Shown here: positions 49,737-49,787 of the stretch, one piece after another
Numbering within the stretch: position 1 is the stretch's first letter
Layout: each line of letters begins with the position of its first letter
Assembly: GCA_030528125.1 (NCBI GenBank)
Contig: JAUMZM010000006.1
Location: 1 to 49,787, forward strand
Length of the DNA stretch: 49,787 nt
Source of the DNA: Tissierellia bacterium
GTDB lineage: Bacteria; Bacillota; Clostridia; Tissierellales; Peptoniphilaceae
Direction: 5' to 3'
Notes under the pieces: model-generated
The model's database searches: none
Told to the model about the DNA's origin: nothing
What the model saw: the letters and a program-made list of their open reading frames with translations, nothing else
Program-made: the position numbers and the translations under genes

Positions 49737-49787
49737 GGGGCTGTTGCAAAAGTCCCAAAATAAAAAAGGCGAGGAAATAAAAAAAAC
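49737..49787. mobile_element. Putative insertion-sequence end at the window edge
   Basis: GGGGCTGTTGCAAAAGTCCC has the look of a terminal inverted repeat of a Firmicute insertion sequence (IS1182-like ends of the GGGGCTGTTGCAAA type, from memory). Only 51 bases are in the window, and no transposase coding region is visible, so family and orientation are not proven. The break in the dinB frame at the same point supports an insertion. Confidence 0.5.

Noticed and set aside
1-49787. CRISPR array or prophage
   Set aside because: No regularly spaced repeats and no phage structural, integrase or lysis genes were seen in the window.

Overview
The window is a very AT-rich, gene-dense bacterial chromosome segment. 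Its genes sit in long, tightly packed operons (4-bp ATGA overlaps, 1-bp TAATG overlaps), carry AGGAGG-type ribosome binding sites and use many AGA and ATA codons. Fhs, CvfB, TrpR-like YerC, the pcrA-ligA-gatCAB order, the alr-mazF order and the glmU-prs-pth-mfd order together point to a low-GC anaerobic Firmicute. My best guess is a Gram-positive anaerobic coccus of the Peptoniphilaceae (Anaerococcus-like); this is inference from content and style, not a database match.

Layout. 1-3063: a Zur-like regulator divergent from a zinc ABC transporter (znuACB), with a clear palindromic operator in the shared promoter region. 3128-9305: YitT, CvfB, a frameshifted cytosolic parvulin, a PepD-like protein that has lost its metal ligands, DUF1292, a radical SAM protein and small conserved proteins. 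9314-16400: pseudouridine synthase, nucleoside kinase, ROK sugar kinase, then a two-component system co-transcribed with an unrecognised lipoprotein. 16468-18667: a solitary small protein, a minus-strand tRNA-His/tRNA-Leu pair with an excellent promoter, a 30-residue membrane peptide coupled to recX, a GIY-YIG protein and tRNA-Thr. 18726-22127: an unrecognised membrane protein, Fhs and YerC. 22200-29490: pcrA-ligA-gatCAB. 29532-35116: an operon of amidohydrolase, an AcpS-NnrD fusion, alanine racemase, MazF without an adjacent antitoxin, a secreted ComEC-like metallo-beta-lactamase-fold protein and a CPBP membrane protease. 35145-36542: murC on the minus strand. 36680-40813: rpiB, tkt, deoD and a divergent nucleoside-hydrolase-like protein. 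40867-49218: glmU-prs-pth-mfd followed by two PrsA-type lipoproteins. 49314-49592: HU, then the 3' end of a dinB gene on the minus strand cut by what looks like an insertion-sequence end at the window edge.

Most of the window is core housekeeping. The unusual material consists of decayed or repurposed enzymes (a PepD-like protein without metal ligands, a nucleoside-hydrolase-like protein with Asp-to-Asn changes, a degenerate parvulin paralogue, a frameshifted parvulin and a disrupted dinB), one uncommon domain fusion (AcpS-NnrD), an antitoxin-less MazF and several proteins I do not recognise. I saw no CRISPR array, prophage or complete mobile element. I did not find a convincing multi-gene novel defence system. 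The best candidates for undescribed biology are the pseudoenzymes, the two-component/lipoprotein locus and the small membrane peptide ahead of recX.
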